Source of the DNA: Symsagittifera roscoffensis
Taxonomy: Eukaryota > Xenacoelomorpha > Acoela > Convolutidae
Reading direction: 5' to 3'
DNA length: 25,587 nucleotides
Assembly (NCBI RefSeq): GCF_963678635.1
Contig: NW_026970950.1
Span: 1-25,587 of the forward strand
In this document: positions 11,264-20,377 of the stretch, piece by piece
How positions within the stretch are numbered: position 1 is the first letter of the stretch
How the letters are laid out: each line of letters starts with the position of its first letter
Notes under the pieces: model-generated
Told to the model about the DNA's origin: nothing
The model's input: the letters and a program-made list of their open reading frames with translations, nothing else
The model's database searches: none
Position numbers and translations under genes: made by a program

Positions 11264-11279
11264 ACTCTTTTTCAAGAGT
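11264..11279 (+). other. Hairpin resembling a histone stem-loop at the LINE 5' end
   Basis: ACTCTTTTTCAAGAGT is a perfect 6-bp stem with a 4-nt TTTC loop, the exact architecture of the animal histone stem-loop. The YYYU / loop / ARRR part fits the consensus. The two outer base pairs (A-U, C-G) replace the conserved G-C pairs and the ACC flank is missing, so SLBP binding is doubtful. It begins 30 nt into the element. Confidence 0.4.
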
Positions 11280-11302
11280 CATAAGTCGGCCGATAAAGCC
11301 TG

Positions 11303-11309
11303 TATAAAG
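11303..11309 (+). promoter_or_regulatory. TATA-like word in LINE 5' region
   Basis: TATAAAG about 70 nt from the element's 5' end, in GCCTGTATAAAGGTGC. Inverted CCAAT words (ATTGG) follow at about 11315 and at 11400-11404. It may belong to an internal promoter, but Jockey-type elements usually start at their first base, so this is weak. Confidence 0.25.
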
Positions 11310-11504
11310 GTGCTATTGGAACCAAGTCCCAAACCGGCACTTGCAAACCCAACGGTGCGCAGCCAACCTGGGTTCTGACTTGGATCGGTCGCAGTCCTGA
11401 TTGGCTTTTTGTCCCTCCGAGAGAGTGTCACGAACGCAGATCTAGAAGTTGGTTGGTCCCTATAACACCCTAGTCTAAGCGACACATTGCGAAAGCGGTG
11501 CTAG

Positions 11505-11831
11505 CATTCTAGGAGACAGAGATACGTTGCGACCGGGTCTGCAATTGCTTACTTGGACAACCTCTACTCTGTCGTTATTGTTGGACCTACCAAGAGTAAC
11601 CCGACGGAAGAGGGTCTAGAGGGAAGGAGAAAGTGCCCAGAAGGACGAAGAGGGTGCAAGAAGAAAGAGACTAGAGGGAAGAGGAAGGACAAAGAGGAAG
11701 AAAGGAAGGACAAAGAGGAAGAAAGGAAGGACAAAGACGAAGAAGGTGCAAGAAGGAGCAGTCGGGCTCACATAGTGAGTGAAGATACTCCCCCCCCCCC
11801 ACAAGAGCAGTCCGGCTCACATAGTGAGTGA
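11505..11831 (+). other. Open frame without ATG in the LINE 5' region
   Basis: A frame open from the stop at 11502-11504 to TGA 11829-11831, with no ATG. It encodes a charged stretch rich in KDKEEER repeats, then GARRSSRAHIVSEDTPPPP. A nearly identical peptide, GARRSSPAHIVSEETPPP, is encoded in another frame directly before the ORF1 ATG. This could be an N-terminal extension of an ancestral ORF1 now out of frame, or simply repeat-driven open sequence. I do not call it a gene. Confidence 0.3.
11685..11747 (+). repeat. 21-bp purine-rich tandem repeat (3 copies)
   Basis: Three in-phase copies (11685-11705, 11706-11726, 11727-11747; the last diverged) starting AAGGACAAAGA. One frame reads KDKEEER per copy. 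Length may vary between copies of the element. Confidence 0.85.
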
Positions 11832-11898
11832 AGAAGGAGCACTCCGGTGCAAGAAGGAGCAGTCCGGCTCACATAGTGAGTGAAGAGACTCCCCCCCC
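11767..11898 (+). repeat. Repeated CTCAC-ATA-GTGAG hairpins with C-runs before ORF1
   Basis: The 13-nt palindrome CTCACATAGTGAG occurs three times (11767-11779, 11816-11828, 11868-11880), each within GGCTCACATAGTGAGTGAAGA. Runs of 11 C (11790-11800) and 8-9 C (ending 11898) follow the first and third. The last C-run ends 4 nt before the ORF1 ATG. The block may influence ORF1 translation, or be a promoter-like 5' repeat. Confidence 0.8.
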
Positions 11899-11902
11899 CA
11901 CA

Positions 11903-13423
11903 ATGCCATCATCCCTTAACTCCCAAATGGCATCAGCAATCGCAAACTACGACCAAAGCGACGACGAATCTAATTCCGAGTTAATAATCGAAGGAAGCCT
12001 GACACCAACAAGCAATGATCAAGGAAAGGCCTCGCCTCAAAGGCAACTGACAATGGGACCAAACCAAGATCAACATGCTGCTTACAACACAGTAAAACGA
12101 CAACAGTTCAAGAATGTGCCCAAAGGGCAACCGACAATGCATTCAGAAAACTGGCAAGACAATCTTGATGACGCTTCGCCTAAAAGGCAACCGACAATGG
12201 AGCAAAGTCAAGCAACTAATCGAAAGCGCAAAGCGGAAGAATCACAAGCTCAAAGCAACAAAAGACCCTTCACAAGCTCAAAGCAACACTTCACGAACAT
12301 TATCTACATAAGCTTTGCAAAAGACAAAATTCCAAGCCGAATGACTTTCACCAAATCAATACGTAACCTGACTAAAGTACAATATCCTGGTCAAACCAGG
12401 GACCTCAAGACTGGCCTAGGCTATTCAATCAAGCCTGAATCGCCTCAAATAGCCCAAATTATCACCCAAACCAACCTCGAAAACCTGTTTCCCGACACGG
12501 GAGTAAAAATCGGAGGCAGACAACACAAGACAAATCAACCCAACAAGAAACAAATTTCCAGCTTTGTTATCTCAAGAGTCAGTGAACAACTCAGCGAAGC
12601 TGACATCCAATCTGAACTTGAGGAGATCAACAACATCAAGGTAGCAAAGCTCTTCCGAATCCAAAGCAGAAGCCTAGACAAGCCAACACAACTCATCAGA
12701 GTTTTCACAGATGATGACCTAGCCTGCAGAAAGGCAATCGACATTGGGGTCTACATCTGCAACGAACGAAAACGATGCGAAGCATCCAAAACAGAACCAC
12801 GAGTAACACAGTGTTACAAATGCCAAAATTTCGGCCATATGGCCATAAACTGTCCGAACCAGCAACGATGCCTCAGATGTGGCGACAACCATGCAGTCAG
12901 AGACTGCAAAACTCCAAAGCAGCAAGTTCAATGCATCAACTGCAGAGGCGAACACCCGGCGCAGTACAAAGGATGCCCGGTTTACAAGACAGCTCAAGTC
13001 GAAGCCCAAAAAGCACAACCAAAAGTGCAAAACTACGCTCAAGCAGTCAAACATCTGCAACGAACTGTGCAAAACAACTACGCTCAAGCAGTCAAACCAC
13101 AACCAACCATGAGCAAAGAGGACATACAGCAGTACATTAAAGAAACTGTTGAAACTACAATAGCCGATCAAGTCGAAAAAGCAGTGCAAAAAGCCATGGA
13201 CGAAAAGATAACCGATGCAATCACCAAAGCTGTCGCTAAATCATGTGAGAAAATTAACGAAACAGTCAGCAATGCAGTTAGAACTCAATTCGAGAAAATA
13301 GATTTCACTGAGCTGTTAACATCAAACATAAAAGCAAAACAAAATACAAAAACACACAGAGAAGCAAGCAGCAGCAGACATAGTAGCTCCCGAAATCAAA
13401 ACAACAACAACAAACCAAAATGA
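11903..13423 (+). CDS. LINE ORF1, gag-like RNA-binding protein
   Basis: 506 residues from ATG 11903. The frame is open upstream to a GTG at 11828, but no upstream ATG exists. It likely packages the element RNA. The N-terminus is low in structure, with a repeated (P)KRQPTM-like motif at 44-51, 72-79 and 92-99, and a basic NRKRK (106-110) that could be a nuclear signal. A central alpha/beta region (about 217-295) precedes the knuckles, as in Jockey-group Gag proteins. Three zinc knuckles follow: CX2CX4HX4C (304-317), CX2CX3HX4C (323-335) and CX2CX3HX6C (344-358). QNYAQAVK-type repeats occur at 376-397, then an amphipathic, possibly coiled region (404-470) and a Ser/Asn-rich end. The stop TGA overlaps the ORF2 ATG. 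Confidence 0.88.
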   Translation: MPSSLNSQMASAIANYDQSDDESNSELIIEGSLTPTSNDQGKASPQRQLTMGPNQDQHAAYNTVKRQQFKNVPKGQPTMHSENWQDNLDDASPKRQPTMEQSQATNRKRKAEESQAQSNKRPFTSSKQHFTNIIYISFAKDKIPSRMTFTKSIRNLTKVQYPGQTRDLKTGLGYSIKPESPQIAQIITQTNLENLFPDTGVKIGGRQHKTNQPNKKQISSFVISRVSEQLSEADIQSELEEINNIKVAKLFRIQSRSLDKPTQLIRVFTDDDLACRKAIDIGVYICNERKRCEASKTEPRVTQCYKCQNFGHMAINCPNQQRCLRCGDNHAVRDCKTPKQQVQCINCRGEHPAQYKGCPVYKTAQVEAQKAQPKVQNYAQAVKHLQRTVQNNYAQAVKPQPTMSKEDIQQYIKETVETTIADQVEKAVQKAMDEKITDAITKAVAKSCEKINETVSNAVRTQFEKIDFTELLTSNIKAKQNTKTHREASSSRHSSSRNQNNNNKPK

Positions 13424-16083
13424 ATAGACTCAAGATAGCACAACTCAACTGCAGAAGTATAAACAAGCACAAACTGGAGATCCAAGATCTTCTAGCGAAA
13501 CACAACATCACTATAGTCTGCTTCAACGAAACAAAAACCAAACATCCACCAAAACTACAAAACTTTAACCTTGCAGCGGCAATCTGTGACAGTGTCACAG
13601 GCTCGGCAATTTACATCAGAGACAACATACAGTACCAAGTACTGGAACAAGCACAGCACATAAACCAAAACCACAGAGAACGAAGAAAAGTATGCGAGAC
13701 GATCAAGATCAACACAATGGGTATCACTGTAACAAGTGTTTACCTTAGCCCAAACGCAGAGATAGAGAACGTGACTTTCAATGGAAAAGATCCAAAGCAC
13801 ATCATCGTTGGAGACTTCAACGCACAGATCAAATCTGTCAACCCAAAAGCAAGAGCAACCAACAGCAACGGAAGAGTTGTAGACGCTCTCATGCACAACT
13901 ACTTCATCTTGAACGGTTCCGAACCAACACACCAAAGTGACTCAGTCCTAGACTTACACTTTGCATCACCAAAAATGGCTTGCTTATGCACGAACTTTGA
14001 AGTGTCGGACACAACACCAAGCGATCACTACATGACAATTGCAGAGTACGAACTAACTGTTCCAAAGAGAACATGCACAAAACCAAACTGGCGAAAATTC
14101 AGAGGTACTGTAACGAACTACAAGTTCAACCCTGACTCAATCAAAACTGACGAAGGTCTAGCTCGAGAAGCTGACCAGATAGCCAAACACATTGACAAAT
14201 GCTACCAAGGCAGCCTCAAAGAACACAAGCCCCAATTCACGAACCCACAACTAGTCGAACTAGTCAGAAACAAACACAAACTTGAACGACAAAAACAAAA
14301 GATGAGACGATATGACCAACACGACACCAATGACTACAAAGACCTGTGTACAAAGCTAAACAAAACAAAGAAAGACATCAGACAGCTAAAACAGACAGTA
14401 GAAGAAGAAAACCAACTCAAACTACTCAGTGAAATGAACAAAGGACCAACACAACAGAATTTCTGGAAAGCAGTAAAAAAGCTCACAGGCACAAGACCTA
14501 AACGAACGAGTAAACTGAAAATGACAAATCAAGACGCTGCGAACCACTTCGCTAAGATGCTCAAAGCAAACATGACGACAAATATAACAAACTCTCAGGC
14601 AGCTCTAACGCATGAACAGAAAGTACATGACAAGGTGTCACAGGCGAAAATCCAAGACTTTCAACTGGAACAGACAGGTTTTGCACAAACAGAAATTAGC
14701 TTAAAGCAACTCAAAGACGTGATCAATCACAGAAAAAACACTGCCCCAGGACAAGACAAAGTTAGCTACAAAGCGATGAAAAACCTGCCCATCAACGTAC
14801 TAGAAGTACTAAGACAAATCATAGTACAATCGCTGAGAAGTGGCTACGTTCCTTTAGGCTGGAAACAAGCGACAGTATCAATGTTACCAAAACCCGAGAA
14901 AGACCACAAAGATCCCAAAAACTATAGACCACTCTCACTTACAAGCTGTATCGGGAAGATCTGCGAATGTTTTGTCAAAGAGCAGCTACTAGTACACTGC
15001 GAAGATCACGACATCTTCGGACACTTTCAAAGTGCATACCGAAGCAAACGATGCACCACCGACAATTTACTCTGTCTAACAGAGACAATCTATAAAGAGA
15101 ATAACTGGAAGCAACCCGTTGCAGCAGCATTTCTAGACGTGCAACGAGCCTTTGACTCTGTCTGGCACGAAGGCTTATACTACAGACTACTAGAGATCAA
15201 CTGTCCGAAGTGGATTGTAAAATGGACCAAGAGTTTTCTGACAGACCGACAGTTAACAGTAGTATACCACCAAGCCAAAGCCGAAAGTTTCACACCCAGT
15301 GCAGGAGTACCACAAGGAAGTGTAATCAGTCCAATCCTTTTCAACATCTATGTAAGCAAACCAGAAGCAGGTCTAACAACAATATCACAATATGCCGACG
15401 ACATAGCAATTTACACAAGTTCAAACACAAGCAAGAATGCAACACACAGACTACAAGGTGGCCTAAACAAACTTGAAGCATGGTGCCAGAAATGGAAGAT
15501 AGACGTGAACCCGGAGAAGACAAACTTTGTACTTTTTACAAGACGCAAGAAGAATGACTGCAAATTAATGCTACAGAACGAAGAGATCGAACCATCAACA
15601 ACCACTAAATTTCTTGGAGTTACCCTAAATAACAACCTGACATGGAAAGACTATCTACAAAGAATTGAAGACAAATCGACAAGGAAAATCAATTTTCTAC
15701 TAGTACTACGAGCCAAAGGCATCAAATCCAAAGTCTTAAAGTTTTTGTACCAATCAACAATTCTACCAGGATTCACATACGCATCACCTTCGTGGGCAAA
15801 CGCATCAACAAGTCACTTACAAAGATTGCAGAACAGAGCACTAAAAATAGCCTACCATCTACCAATACTAACACCAACAGAGGAAGTACATAAAATCACC
15901 AGGATGAAGACGATTCAAGATGAACTAACAAGACTAAACTCAAATTACCTCAAAAGAGCTTCACAGACAAACCCCAAGATACAAGAACTAATCCGAGACA
16001 CTCTACAACAATCAACAGACACATACGCACACAGACTCACACCAATACAAGCAATTTTCCAACAACACCTTTCCGCAAGATGA
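13420..16083 (+). CDS. LINE ORF2, AP endonuclease and reverse transcriptase
   Basis: 887 residues; makes the nick and copies element RNA at the target by target-primed reverse transcription. The AP-endonuclease domain (about 5-210) shows QLNCRSIN (8-15), Glu37 in FNETKT, GDFNA (131-135), SVLDLHFAS (175-183) and SDH (201-203). The RT domain (about 485-735) has NYRPLSL (501-507), motif A FLDVQRAFDSVWH (571-583, catalytic Asp573), motif B GVPQGSVISPILFN (629-642) and motif C YADD (658-661). FLGVTLNNNLTWKDY (731-745) belongs to the RT tail. No RNase H domain or C-terminal zinc finger is apparent. It starts on ATGA shared with the ORF1 stop, suggesting reinitiation. No frameshifts or stops, so probably competent. 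Confidence 0.93.
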   Translation: MNRLKIAQLNCRSINKHKLEIQDLLAKHNITIVCFNETKTKHPPKLQNFNLAAAICDSVTGSAIYIRDNIQYQVLEQAQHINQNHRERRKVCETIKINTMGITVTSVYLSPNAEIENVTFNGKDPKHIIVGDFNAQIKSVNPKARATNSNGRVVDALMHNYFILNGSEPTHQSDSVLDLHFASPKMACLCTNFEVSDTTPSDHYMTIAEYELTVPKRTCTKPNWRKFRGTVTNYKFNPDSIKTDEGLAREADQIAKHIDKCYQGSLKEHKPQFTNPQLVELVRNKHKLERQKQKMRRYDQHDTNDYKDLCTKLNKTKKDIRQLKQTVEEENQLKLLSEMNKGPTQQNFWKAVKKLTGTRPKRTSKLKMTNQDAANHFAKMLKANMTTNITNSQAALTHEQKVHDKVSQAKIQDFQLEQTGFAQTEISLKQLKDVINHRKNTAPGQDKVSYKAMKNLPINVLEVLRQIIVQSLRSGYVPLGWKQATVSMLPKPEKDHKDPKNYRPLSLTSCIGKICECFVKEQLLVHCEDHDIFGHFQSAYRSKRCTTDNLLCLTETIYKENNWKQPVAAAFLDVQRAFDSVWHEGLYYRLLEINCPKWIVKWTKSFLTDRQLTVVYHQAKAESFTPSAGVPQGSVISPILFNIYVSKPEAGLTTISQYADDIAIYTSSNTSKNATHRLQGGLNKLEAWCQKWKIDVNPEKTNFVLFTRRKKNDCKLMLQNEEIEPSTTTKFLGVTLNNNLTWKDYLQRIEDKSTRKINFLLVLRAKGIKSKVLKFLYQSTILPGFTYASPSWANASTSHLQRLQNRALKIAYHLPILTPTEEVHKITRMKTIQDELTRLNSNYLKRASQTNPKIQELIRDTLQQSTDTYAHRLTPIQAIFQQHLSAR

Positions 16084-16179
16084 ACAACATCAAACGACAC
16101 TCTACAACAATCAACAGACACAGACTCACACCAATACAAGCAATTTTCCAACAACAACTTTCCGCAAGATGAACAACAC
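15997..16179 (+). repeat. ~99-bp direct duplication across the ORF2 stop
   Basis: The first copy starts at 15997 (GACACTCTACAACAATCAAC) and spans the last ORF2 codons and the stop. The second starts at 16096 and lies in the 3' untranslated region. The second lacks 10 nt (ATACGCACAC) and has small changes, such as AACACC to AACAAC. It repeats the ORF2 tail and its TTTCCGCAAGATGAAC stop region. Confidence 0.9.
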
Positions 16180-16254
16180 CCGGAAGTTAACAGCTTAAAG
16201 AGCAGCAGGTCTGCTTCAGAAGCTTAACTGGTCACAGACCAACACATACTTACA
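16084..16254 (+). other. LINE 3' untranslated region with terminal hairpins, no poly(A)
   Basis: After the duplicated segment there are two short hairpins: AGCAG-CAGGT-CTGCT (16201-16215) and TGGTC-ACA-GACCA (16229-16241). The element ends AACACATACTTACA directly against the target duplication. With no poly(A) or simple-repeat tail, the reverse transcriptase may recognise a 3' structure instead (inference). Confidence 0.6.
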
Positions 16255-16277
16255 CTCGATCCACAACTCAACACCAC
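16255..16277 (+). repeat. Target-site duplication, right copy (23 bp)
   Basis: Identical to 11212-11234. Followed by 18 nt of normal H2B leader (TACAACTACATCTCTACA) and the H2B ATG. Confidence 0.95.
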
Positions 16278-16295
16278 TACAACTACATCTCTACA

Positions 16296-16664
16296 ATGGC
16301 ACCCAAAGTCAGCGGAAAGGCAGTCAAGAAGGCAGGCAAAGCCCAGAAGAAGCCCACTGGAGACAAGAAAAAGAAGAAGAAGAGGCGAGAGACCTACTCT
16401 CTCTACATCTACAAGGTGCTGAAGCAGGTCCACCCTGACACCGGCATCTCCTCCAAGGCTATGTCGATCATGAACAGCTTCGTGAACGACATCTTCGAGA
16501 GAATCGCCGGTGAAGCTTCAAAACTGGCCCACTACAACAAGCGATCAACCATCTCTAGCCGGGAGATCCAAACCGCAGTCAGACTGCTGTTGCCCGGAGA
16601 GCTGGCCAAGCATGCTGTCAGTGAGGGAACCAAGGCCGTCACCAAGTACACCAGCTCCAAGTAG
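16296..16664 (+). CDS. H2B: Histone H2B (unit 4), promoter cut off by the LINE
   Basis: The coding region is intact and identical in protein to the others, and its stem-loop is normal. Upstream only 41 nt of H2B leader remain; the CCAAT box and promoter are 5 kb away, beyond the LINE. Expression would need a promoter in the LINE 3' end (none seen) or read-through. I infer a silenced or weakly expressed copy that has not yet decayed. Confidence 0.95.
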   Translation: MAPKVSGKAVKKAGKAQKKPTGDKKKKKKRRETYSLYIYKVLKQVHPDTGISSKAMSIMNSFVNDIFERIAGEASKLAHYNKRSTISSREIQTAVRLLLPGELAKHAVSEGTKAVTKYTSSK

Positions 16665-16707
16665 ACGACCAGCTTCTGCAACTAGTTGCTCTGAGCAACA
16701 CCAAACC

Positions 16708-16741
16708 GGCCTTTTTAAAGGCCACCAAAAAGCATAGTTCT
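16708..16741 (+). terminator. H2B 3' stem-loop and downstream element (unit 4)
   Basis: Stem-loop 16708-16723; AGTTCT 16736-16741. Could also process LINE read-through transcripts. Confidence 0.92.
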
Positions 16742-17445
16742 CTTTGTACTCTAGCTAGCAAGCTCAAATTGGCTTGTATGCAATTTCGAGCTCTCAAAAG
16801 CTAGCTTTGAGCATCTAATTTGAGCTACTAAGCTCAACTGAGCTTGTAACTTGCTTAAAATAGCTCCAGATCAATTTAAGAGCTAAAAGACAGCAGAATT
16901 TTAAGCTTTCACGTCTCAGCCAATCAGATTTGAGCTTCCTTGTGCTCTCTAACTTACAGCTCGAAATAGCTAAGTTTGAGCTTCCAAAGCTAGCTAACGA
17001 ACCCAATTCAGCTAGGATAAGCTCAATTGAGTTTGTAGCTGGCTGACATTAGCTTTGGGTCAATTCTAGAGGCAGAAACACCAAATTTTCAACTTTTCAC
17101 TTCTCAGCCAATCAGATTCGAGCTTAGTTTGAGCTTCCGCTATCACTCAGACACGGGCCAATCACCTATGCCGCTTTTGGCGGGTAACCTCCAACCCAAG
17201 TATAAATAGTCGGCACTTCACATACTTTACTATATATATAGTTGAAATTGCTCCTTAATATATATAAGTAACGACTCACCAGAGCTCTCCTTCTATTGCT
17301 CTTTTACAAGCCTAACTATTTTTTTATACATCGAGCGCTCTCAAGGCTTCTGGAGATCTGAATCTCTAGGTTACCTCACGGATTTTCACAAAATTTAACA
17401 CCCAAAATCTACTTCTACATCTACAACTCAGCTACACTCAACTGA

Positions 17446-17862
<417 letters not shown>

Positions 17863-17892
17863 GCTCAAGGTGTACTCCACACCAACCAAACC

Positions 17893-17925
17893 GGCCTTTT
17901 TAAAGGCCACCCAACTATAAGTTCT
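17893..17925 (+). terminator. H3 3' stem-loop and downstream element (unit 4)
   Basis: Stem-loop 17893-17908; AGTTCT 17920-17925. Confidence 0.92.
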
Positions 17926-18051
17926 ATAATTCTTCACATTGAGCCTCGCTCAAGCGGGCTTCGACCAGAGGAAGCTTGAGCTGGTCTAGGTTGAGCTCTG
18001 CTTCCCCCTCATTGGGGTGACGCAGCTGGAAAAAGAGCTCGAGCTAGCTGT

Positions 18052-18443
18052 TCAATTGCTCCCGTACGTAGCCTAACTTTTTTGAGCTTCGAGCTCGCAG
18101 AGCTCGGCAAGCTACCTCATAGAGCTCAGGCAAGCTTGTATAAGCTTGATTTAAATCACAGAGCTCGAATAAGCTCTGTCGACTGACCAGTTTAAGCTAG
18201 TACACCTTGTGTGAGCTCAAAATTTTTTCAATTGCTCCCGTACGTAGCCTAACTATTTTCAACTTAGAGCTCTCAGAGCTCGGCAAGCTATCTCACAGAC
18301 CTCGAGCGAGCTTCTACGAGCTTGATTTAAATCACATAGCTCTGATAAGCTCTGTGGACTGACCAGTTTGAGGTAGAAGGTCTTGTGGGAGCTCAAAAAA
18401 AAAATTTCAATTGCTCCTTTACGTGCCTAACTTTTTTAAATAC
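18052..18443 (+). repeat. ~177-bp spacer tandem repeat (unit 4)
   Basis: Copies begin at 18052, 18228 and 18407. Confidence 0.82.
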
Positions 18444-18526
18444 TTATTATCTGCTCTCTCATTGGCTGTTGGTATGAGGGCCAATCAGAGAGCAGAGAAG
18501 TCGGTCGAAAATTGATAGGTACCTAG

Positions 18527-18904
<378 letters not shown>

Positions 18905-18947
18905 GAAGCTTCTTAGCCAGCTGCTCTCCTAGCTGCAGCACCAAACC

Positions 18948-18981
18948 GGCCTTTTTAAAGGCCACCAACTATCTCAGTTCT
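18948..18981 (+). terminator. H4 3' stem-loop and downstream element (unit 4)
   Basis: Stem-loop 18948-18963; AGTTCT 18976-18981. Confidence 0.92.
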
Positions 18982-19207
18982 TAAGTCAAGCTCTACTAGA
19001 GCTCTAACGAGCTCTGCTAGAGCTCTAACAAGCTCAGCTAGTTAGTGTAGAGTTTTCAGCGTATCTAAATTAACTTAAAATGCTAGCTCGATTCTGATTG
19101 GCTCTCCCATCTTGGTGGCCGATTTGAACTTACTACCCTAAGACAGGGAGCCAAATTGCGGGTAAAGTCAATCGTCAATCTACAGCTTCTACCACAACTA
19201 CAACACG

Positions 19208-19609
19208 ATGTCAGGCAAAGGAGGAAAATCGAAGAGCGGCAAAGTTGGAGCCAAGGCCAAGACCCGATCAAGCCGAGCTGGACTGCAGTTCCCTGTTGGA
19301 AGAATCCACCGATTCATCCGCAAGGGCAACTACGCTGAGCGAGTTGGTGCTGGAGCTCCAGTCTACCTTGCTGCTGTGCTCGAGTACTTGACTGCTGAGA
19401 TCCTTGAGCTGGCTGGCAACGCTGCTAAAGACAACAAGAAGTCCAGGATCATCCCCAGACACTTGCAGTTGGCCATCAGGAACGACGAAGAGTTGAACAA
19501 GCTGCTCCACGGAGTGACCATTGCTCAGGGCGGTGTGCTGCCAAACATCCAGACTGTGCTCCTACCCAAGAAGCAGTCTTCGTCTCAGCCCAAGTCTGAC
19601 AAGAAGTAA
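19208..19609 (+). CDS. H2A: Histone H2A (unit 4, Thr116 form)
   Basis: Thr116 allele (ACT at 19553-19555), as in unit 2, and the spacer t form downstream (19781). Confidence 0.98.
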   Translation: MSGKGGKSKSGKVGAKAKTRSSRAGLQFPVGRIHRFIRKGNYAERVGAGAPVYLAAVLEYLTAEILELAGNAAKDNKKSRIIPRHLQLAIRNDEELNKLLHGVTIAQGGVLPNIQTVLLPKKQSSSQPKSDKK

Positions 19610-19659
19610 AGAGCTTCTACCTCAACCAGTTGCTAGCTTTCAAGCTTCAACACCAAACC

Positions 19660-19692
19660 GGCCTTTTTAAAGGCCACCAAACTTAAAGTTCT
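19660..19692 (+). terminator. H2A 3' stem-loop and downstream element (unit 4)
   Basis: Stem-loop 19660-19675; AGTTCT 19687-19692. Confidence 0.92.
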
Positions 19693-19931
19693 ATCTTTTT
19701 ATCCTGCCTAGCAGGCATAGCTACGCTACTCAGAGCAAACCATGGGGGCCTAACACAACTAGCTAGCCTCGAGCTCGACTTGCAGTCCAAAATTGAAGCT
19801 TAATTTAGCTTTCAGCTGAGAGCCAATCAGAATTGAGTATTCTTCGAGCTCAATTTGAACACAATTTTTCAAGTTAGGTTGGCATTTTTGCTCGATCCAC
19901 AACTCAACACCACTACAACTACATCTCTACA

Positions 19932-20300
19932 ATGGCACCCAAAGTCAGCGGAAAGGCAGTCAAGAAGGCAGGCAAAGCCCAGAAGAAGCCCACTGGAGAC
20001 AAGAAAAAGAAGAAGAAGAGGCGAGAGACCTACTCTCTCTACATCTACAAGGTGCTGAAGCAGGTCCACCCTGACACCGGCATCTCCTCCAAGGCTATGT
20101 CGATCATGAACAGCTTCGTGAACGACATCTTCGAGAGAATCGCCGGTGAAGCTTCAAAACTGGCCCACTACAACAAGCGATCAACCATCTCTAGCCGGGA
20201 GATCCAAACCGCAGTCAGACTGCTGTTGCCCGGAGAGCTGGCCAAGCATGCTGTCAGTGAGGGAACCAAGGCCGTCACCAAGTACACCAGCTCCAAGTAG
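19932..20300 (+). CDS. H2B: Histone H2B (unit 5)
   Basis: Identical protein with a complete promoter (CCAAT at 19823) and an empty LINE target site at 19891-19913. Confidence 0.98.
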   Translation: MAPKVSGKAVKKAGKAQKKPTGDKKKKKKRRETYSLYIYKVLKQVHPDTGISSKAMSIMNSFVNDIFERIAGEASKLAHYNKRSTISSREIQTAVRLLLPGELAKHAVSEGTKAVTKYTSSK

Positions 20301-20343
20301 ACGACCAGCTTCTGCAACTAGTTGCTCTGAGCAACACCAAACC

Positions 20344-20377
20344 GGCCTTTTTAAAGGCCACCAAAAAGCATAGTTCT
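20344..20377 (+). terminator. H2B 3' stem-loop and downstream element (unit 5)
   Basis: Stem-loop 20344-20359; AGTTCT 20372-20377. Confidence 0.92.

Larger units (their letters stand above)
11235..16254 (+). mobile_element. Jockey-like non-LTR retrotransposon, apparently full length
   Basis: 5,020 bp inserted in the leader of an H2B gene, 18 nt before its ATG, sense to the gene. It comprises a 668-nt 5' region (11235-11902), ORF1 (gag-like with CCHC knuckles), ORF2 (AP endonuclease plus reverse transcriptase, no RNase H domain seen), and a 171-nt 3' region with no poly(A) tail. Two ORFs, three knuckles spaced like Jockey/I-group Gag proteins, and an 887-residue ORF2 fit the Jockey group. Intact frames and a perfect duplication point to a recent insertion. 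Base use differs from the array: the + strand is A-rich and AGCT is not enriched. Clade assignment comes from motifs only. Confidence 0.93.

Noticed and set aside
11828-11902. ORF1 start at GTG 11828
   Set aside because: GTG is not a normal start in animals; the first ATG in frame is 11903, right after the C-run.
12719-13189. 156-residue - strand frame opposite LINE ORF1
   Set aside because: It is a hydrophobic shadow of the A-rich ORF1 sense strand, with no domain or start context.
11235-16254. LTR retrotransposon or DNA transposon
   Set aside because: There are no terminal repeats or inverted ends, no integrase or transposase; AP endonuclease plus RT with a 23-bp duplication fits a non-LTR element.
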